Assembly: GCF_964340395.1 (NCBI RefSeq)
Contig: NC_135552.1
Coordinates: 27,547,181 to 27,557,180 of the forward strand
Length of the DNA stretch: 10,000 nucleotides
Source of the DNA: Glandiceps talaboti
Taxonomy: Eukaryota; Hemichordata; Enteropneusta; Spengelidae
Reading direction: 5' to 3'
Positions 7,045 through 10,000 of this stretch are shown one piece after another. How positions within the stretch are numbered: the first letter of the stretch is position 1; each line of letters opens with the position of its first letter. The notes beneath the pieces were generated by a model that saw only the letters and a program-made list of their open reading frames with translations, had not been told where the DNA came from and did not search any database. Made by a program: the position numbers and the translations under genes.

Positions 7045-8170
7045 CCGTTGCTATAGTTACCTAGAGATGACTCTGACCAGAATGTTTTATCAGTGGACAA
7101 ATTCAACTGGCTTTGAATGTGTCCAAAAATCTTCTCCTTGTCACCTTGCAACATGACATATTGATACAAAACAGTGGGCGCCTCATATGTAGAGGTTCAC
7201 ACAATGTCTTACCAATTTGTTTATATCTGTGAAATTTAGTTATAGCCTCATCCCATATGACAAACTTTCATAGACATAAGCTGATAAATGCATCGCATGA
7301 ATCTACATCTGATGCACTGGCAATTGTTTTATTTATCACTGTATGTCAGGATAAGGAGAAGACTTTTCGACACCTTAAATGACGGTTTGAATTGTCCGCC
7401 ACTGATAAAATGACATTCATGATCACAGGCGTGTTTATATGACTGATGCAAGAATTAATGTGGTACAATGAATAAATCTACATCGATGTCTTTCCTTTCT
7501 CAAAGTGAATTTTAAAAAACCGAGGGAGAATCACAAATCACAAATCACAACTGGAAGCTGATTTATTCACCCATTCAGTGTAGAAAACAATGTAGCTTGG
7601 TGAAGTTACATGCACCTTAATCATATAACGATATACATTTACAATAGTGAACTTGCAATCCAGACTGGGCATGCTCAGGTGCAAAGGACTGTGGGATTAC
7701 CTGTAGTTATCATAACTAATATGGAGCAATCGATAGAATCAACCTATAATGGTCAGGGTAACCATGAATGGTTACAAACAATGACAATATTGACGACAAT
7801 ACTGATTGATTCATATTTATCATATGTCCCATGTTGCAACATTCGGGATATTAAAGATGGGCGGTTAGTACGTTTCTATAGGGACATTGTATCACAACAC
7901 TTGGCTACTGGGACAGTTAAAAAAGATATATTTGATAAAATTAACACTGTATCTGTTAATTAGTGATCAATAGGTAGGGTAGTGACAAGTTTACATGATT
8001 ATCTTTTAAAAGTGCTTTGCGTAGATGTTGGAACACTAATGAAACTTAGATACCGCTAGATAGTGTGTCAATGGCAATGGTTGTCAAAACTTGTCATTCT
8101 TGACTGGTGATATTTCTGCATCTTTCATGGCAGACATTAGCGAAAATATAAACAATGTGTCTCTCCCCTG
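7045..8170. other. Upstream lectin region or intron, no firm exon
   Basis: If the microexon at 8729-8711 is real, this is lectin intron. Two minus-strand donors have the right phase for the exon at 7019: ATTG/gtaaga at 7213, and CTAG/gtaact near 7061. The second would need an intron of about 41 bases. Neither upstream segment has a clear acceptor and start, so neither is called. A three-copy aatcaca repeat is at 7529-7549 and short perfect palindromes are at 7704-7775. The plus-strand 117-codon frame (7610-7963) has no recognisable domain. Confidence 0.45.
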
Positions 8171-8177
8171 CCCCCAG

Positions 8178-8216
8178 CCAAAGTATCGATATGCTACAAG
8201 AATGTATACCAGACAG
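8178..8216 (+). CDS. Candidate 39-nt cassette exon, plus strand
   Basis: A strong pyrimidine tract (tgtctctcccctgcccccag, AG at 8176-8177) precedes a 39-base segment that ends at CAG/gtaaaa (GT at 8217-8218). The length is a multiple of three and all three frames are open, so it could be skipped or included without shifting a frame. Possible peptides include P-K-Y-R-Y-A-T-R-M-Y-T-R-Q. No partner exons were identified and no family is recognised, so this rests on splice signals alone. Confidence 0.2.
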
Positions 8217-8404
8217 GTAAAATTCACTGATCACGGCATTCAAGGCGATACATTCGATTCCCTCCTCTACACGTAACTACCTTTAGACCAGCTCTAGTCG
8301 CGGCATAAACTAAACAAGTATAACAAAACTGGCGATTTTATGGCTGTGCAACCAATCGTCACTTGAACCGTCTATAGCCAAGTCTGAAACGTAAATTCAA
8401 GGGA

Positions 8405-8433
8405 CACCACCCCCATCCCGGGGAGGGGGGGGG
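8405..8433. repeat. C-rich/G-rich self-complementary tract
   Basis: caccacccccatcccg is followed by gggagggggggggt, so the two halves can pair imperfectly around cccgggg. The G-rich half, with G9 at 8425-8433, followed by tacttgactgg looks like the edge of a repeat element, but no second edge was found. Confidence 0.5.
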
Positions 8434-8710
8434 TACTTGACTGGAGAATGAATAGAGTTGTATTTTTGAAGATTCAAAATACAAATTCTACAAAGGGTTC
8501 AAAACTACTTCAACAGTTTACATTTCAGCCAGGGGCCAAAAGTCTACAGTTCAGCCAAAAGAAAGGGTGGGCCATTGAAATGGATACTTTTTGTTTAATT
8601 CGGGTTAAACATCGGAACGAAAAAGGGCACAACAACAGACGAAAAAGCCCCCAAAATCACAGCAAAAGCTACAATTATTGCAGCTATCTTTGTGGATGAT
8701 CATCACTTAC

Positions 8711-8729
8711 CAACTGTCTGTGCTTGTAC
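8711..8729 (-). CDS. Candidate 19-nt microexon upstream of the lectin exons
   Basis: On the minus strand a 19-base segment is flanked by near-ideal splice signals: cagtttcattattttcag before it (AG at 8731-8730) and gtaagtg after it (GT at 8710-8709). Read from phase 0 it codes V-Q-A-Q-T-V and leaves one base, G. That base joins the phase-1 start of the lectin exon at 7019 to form its Ala codon. The phase fit and direction agree with a short linker exon before the CTLD, giving an intron of about 1.7 kb. It is too short to judge as protein, and no signal-peptide exon was found further upstream. This could be a chance pair of splice-like sites. Confidence 0.3.
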
Positions 8730-8935
8730 CTGAAAATAATGAAACTGCGTTTAGTATGGTTTATTTAATAGTCCAAGGTTACGTAATAATATGGAAATGG
8801 ATTTTACTTCCATGGTAATATTCATGGCATGTTAAACTGTCACTCAATTGCTTGGTTATTACTCAGACCATTGATCAGACCACTAGAGAAAACATACGCA
8901 AAGCCTATTGTTCATTCATTTTGTGCCCCCCCCCC

Positions 8936-8945
8936 AACTCTTGTT
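8936..8945. repeat. C10 homopolymer
   Basis: Ten C residues in otherwise AT-rich DNA. The region from 8732 to 9270 around it holds no recognised gene. The overlapping open frames on both strands at 8829-9166 lack splice sites, motifs or a credible start. Confidence 0.85.
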
Positions 8946-9169
8946 TTGAGAGTATTGTGTCGAACTCTCTCCAAAGTTTGTCGCTTGCTCACTTTTCGTA
9001 CATTTTCGTAATTGTATATTTGCGCTCCTGGTATTTTTTGGGTATATTCGAGACAGACGCCATTAGATGTTTCAAATGAACGTGTTGATATAAAAGTAGT
9101 CTGAGGTTTATATTTAAAACGTCGAATATTTAAACAACCCTGACGTAATGTAACAAACCAATGCAATTA

Positions 9170-9190
9170 TTTCATTTTAAAAAAATGAAA
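9170..9190. repeat. Short perfect hairpin
   Basis: TTTCATTTT (9170-9178) and AAAATGAAA (9182-9190) are perfect complements around three A residues. With no GC content it may be chance in this AT-rich stretch. Confidence 0.5.
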
Positions 9191-9270
9191 CGGCTTAGTA
9201 ACGTATCGATAAATTTTAAGTCATTTAAAATGCAACAAACTGATGATTAAATTCAAATTTGCAAAATCTC

Positions 9271-9394
9271 GATTTGCGAAATGTAACTTCCGCTAAACTT
9301 ATAACAATGTTCAAAGAAAACGGCAATTTTTCAAATGGGGGTAAATTCTTTTGAATTTCTCACTAAAGGTGAAACCGGAAGTTTTCGAACAATC
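9271..9394. mobile_element. Possible foldback element with paired ETS-like sites
   Basis: AACTTCCG (9285-9292) is exactly inverted at 9376-9383 as CGGAAGTT. The flanks also match in inverted form with small gaps: gattt..cgaa on the left and ttcg..aatc on the right. This gives imperfect arms of about 20-25 bases around a 90-base spacer. The right arm reads ACCGGAAGT, the classic ETS-family core, and the left reads the related GCGGAAGTT on the other strand. Confidence 0.4.
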
Positions 9395-9424
9395 ATCTGA
9401 AAAGTGCGAGAATTTAAATGTACA

Positions 9425-9466
9425 TATTATATATATATATTTATTTATTTATTTATTTATTTATTA
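9425..9466. repeat. TA and TTTA microsatellite
   Basis: A short TA run (about 9427-9440) passes directly into about six TTTA units. This is a compound simple repeat. Confidence 0.95.
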
Positions 9467-9587
9467 AAAGGTTTTTAGCGTATCTAGTCTCCCAATCCGT
9501 CTTTCATTCCTAAAGGAGAACATTACTTGAGGAAATAAAAGCAGTTTTGTAAACTACGACTAATTTCAATACATGTATTTCACTTTA

Positions 9588-9770
9588 CATTACGTGCGGC
9601 TGCCATGAGTTCCCCAGTCAGTATCATGGGCACGCAATGCCTTATGGGAGTCATCGGACATGCAAACGCAAGCAATATTCGTAAATACCTTATAAATCTC
9701 GCATGAGGCAAAGAGCGCAATGAAAAATGAACATATTCAACCAGGCTTTTCTCGGCAGTCGCACGTAATG
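9588..9770. mobile_element. 183 bp MITE with terminal inverted repeats and TA flanks
   Basis: The left end, cattacgtgcggctgcc with a following atgag, and the reverse complement of the right end (9751-9770) agree over about 20 bases, with one substitution and a two-base gap. Both ends are bordered by TA (9586-9587 and 9771-9772), the expected target duplication for Tc1/mariner-type elements. There is no transposase, so it would be non-autonomous. The 89-codon minus-strand frame at 9849-9580 runs through it and is best explained as chance. Confidence 0.75.
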
Positions 9771-9774
9771 TAAA

Positions 9775-10000
9775 TGAATTAATATCATGAAATAACTCCA
9801 GCCATCGTTTAAAAACTGTCTTCATTTCGTGGCGTGATGTTAATGTCACTGGAATGGAACTAGGTTTTAAATCGTAGCATGCAGCGTTCCATCTACAATA
9901 GCAAGCTTATTTTTCTGAGTTTAGCAATGGCAGAAATGATATAAAACGGAAACAAACTTCGTCAACTAACGCTGTAGTGTAAATTTACAGTTGAATTATA
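9775..10000. other. Window end, no recognised gene
   Basis: No exon, repeat or RNA gene was seen here. Confidence 0.5.

Noticed and set aside
7060-7190. Minus-strand frame ending at CTAG/gtaact with matching phase, as a possible lectin exon
   Set aside because: Its intron would be about 41 bases, unusually short for an animal. No good acceptor or start precedes it, and the peptide has no recognised motif. It remains possible but unsupported.
7610-7963. 117-codon plus-strand open frame starting at an ATG
   Set aside because: It has no recognisable domain, signal peptide or splice context, and the stretch contains short palindromes that look like non-coding DNA. An open frame of this length can occur by chance in 10 kb.
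9580-9849. 89-codon minus-strand open frame
   Set aside because: It spans both ends of the TA-flanked MITE and shows no known domain, so the element explains the region better.
1-10000. tRNA, rRNA, CRISPR arrays and bacterial-type operons
   Set aside because: No tRNA box pattern, rRNA-like sequence or regularly spaced repeat-spacer array was seen, and the spliced lectin gene marks this as animal DNA.

Overview
This looks like nuclear DNA from an animal, probably a marine invertebrate. It is AT-rich, has spliced C-type lectin exons, no operon-like gene packing, no long uninterrupted reading frames, and many microsatellites, homopolymer C or G runs and short inverted-repeat elements. The species cannot be named from the sequence. 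All splice and repeat calls were made by eye.

The one well-supported gene is a C-type lectin-like domain (CTLD) gene on the minus strand. Its main exon (7019 down to 6677) carries the first two thirds of the domain. The last exon (4658 down to 4556) carries the C-terminal part, including the last two conserved cysteines. The two exons match in splice phase and have good splice sites. Joined, they give a complete four-cysteine domain of about 148 residues, separated by a 2.0 kb intron. The domain has lost most of the usual calcium and sugar-binding residues and carries a lysine-rich loop instead. The start of the gene (signal peptide or membrane anchor) is not securely found. A 19-base candidate exon lies upstream at 8729-8711. 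A possible poly(A) signal for the gene is at 4158-4153.

The rest is repeat-rich, apparently non-coding DNA. From left to right it holds: a possible plus-strand first coding exon with a signal-peptide-like segment (419-562); an AATG/GAAG microsatellite and a 189 bp element made of two 91 bp hairpin units (578-816); about 1.7 kb without recognisable features; a 50 bp-period duplication (2603-2687); an AT-rich low-complexity tract; a dispersed repeat (3453-3931) whose second copy (5164-5573) lies inside the lectin intron; a foldback element in the inferred lectin 3' UTR (4292-4415); two diverged retroposon-like units either side of a 95 bp TA microsatellite, also in the lectin intron (5841-6520); a stretch with short perfect palindromes near 7704-7775; a plus-strand 39-base candidate exon (8178-8216); a foldback with paired ETS-like sites (9271-9394); and a 183 bp TA-flanked MITE (9588-9770).

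No tRNA, rRNA, CRISPR array or complete transposase gene was recognised.
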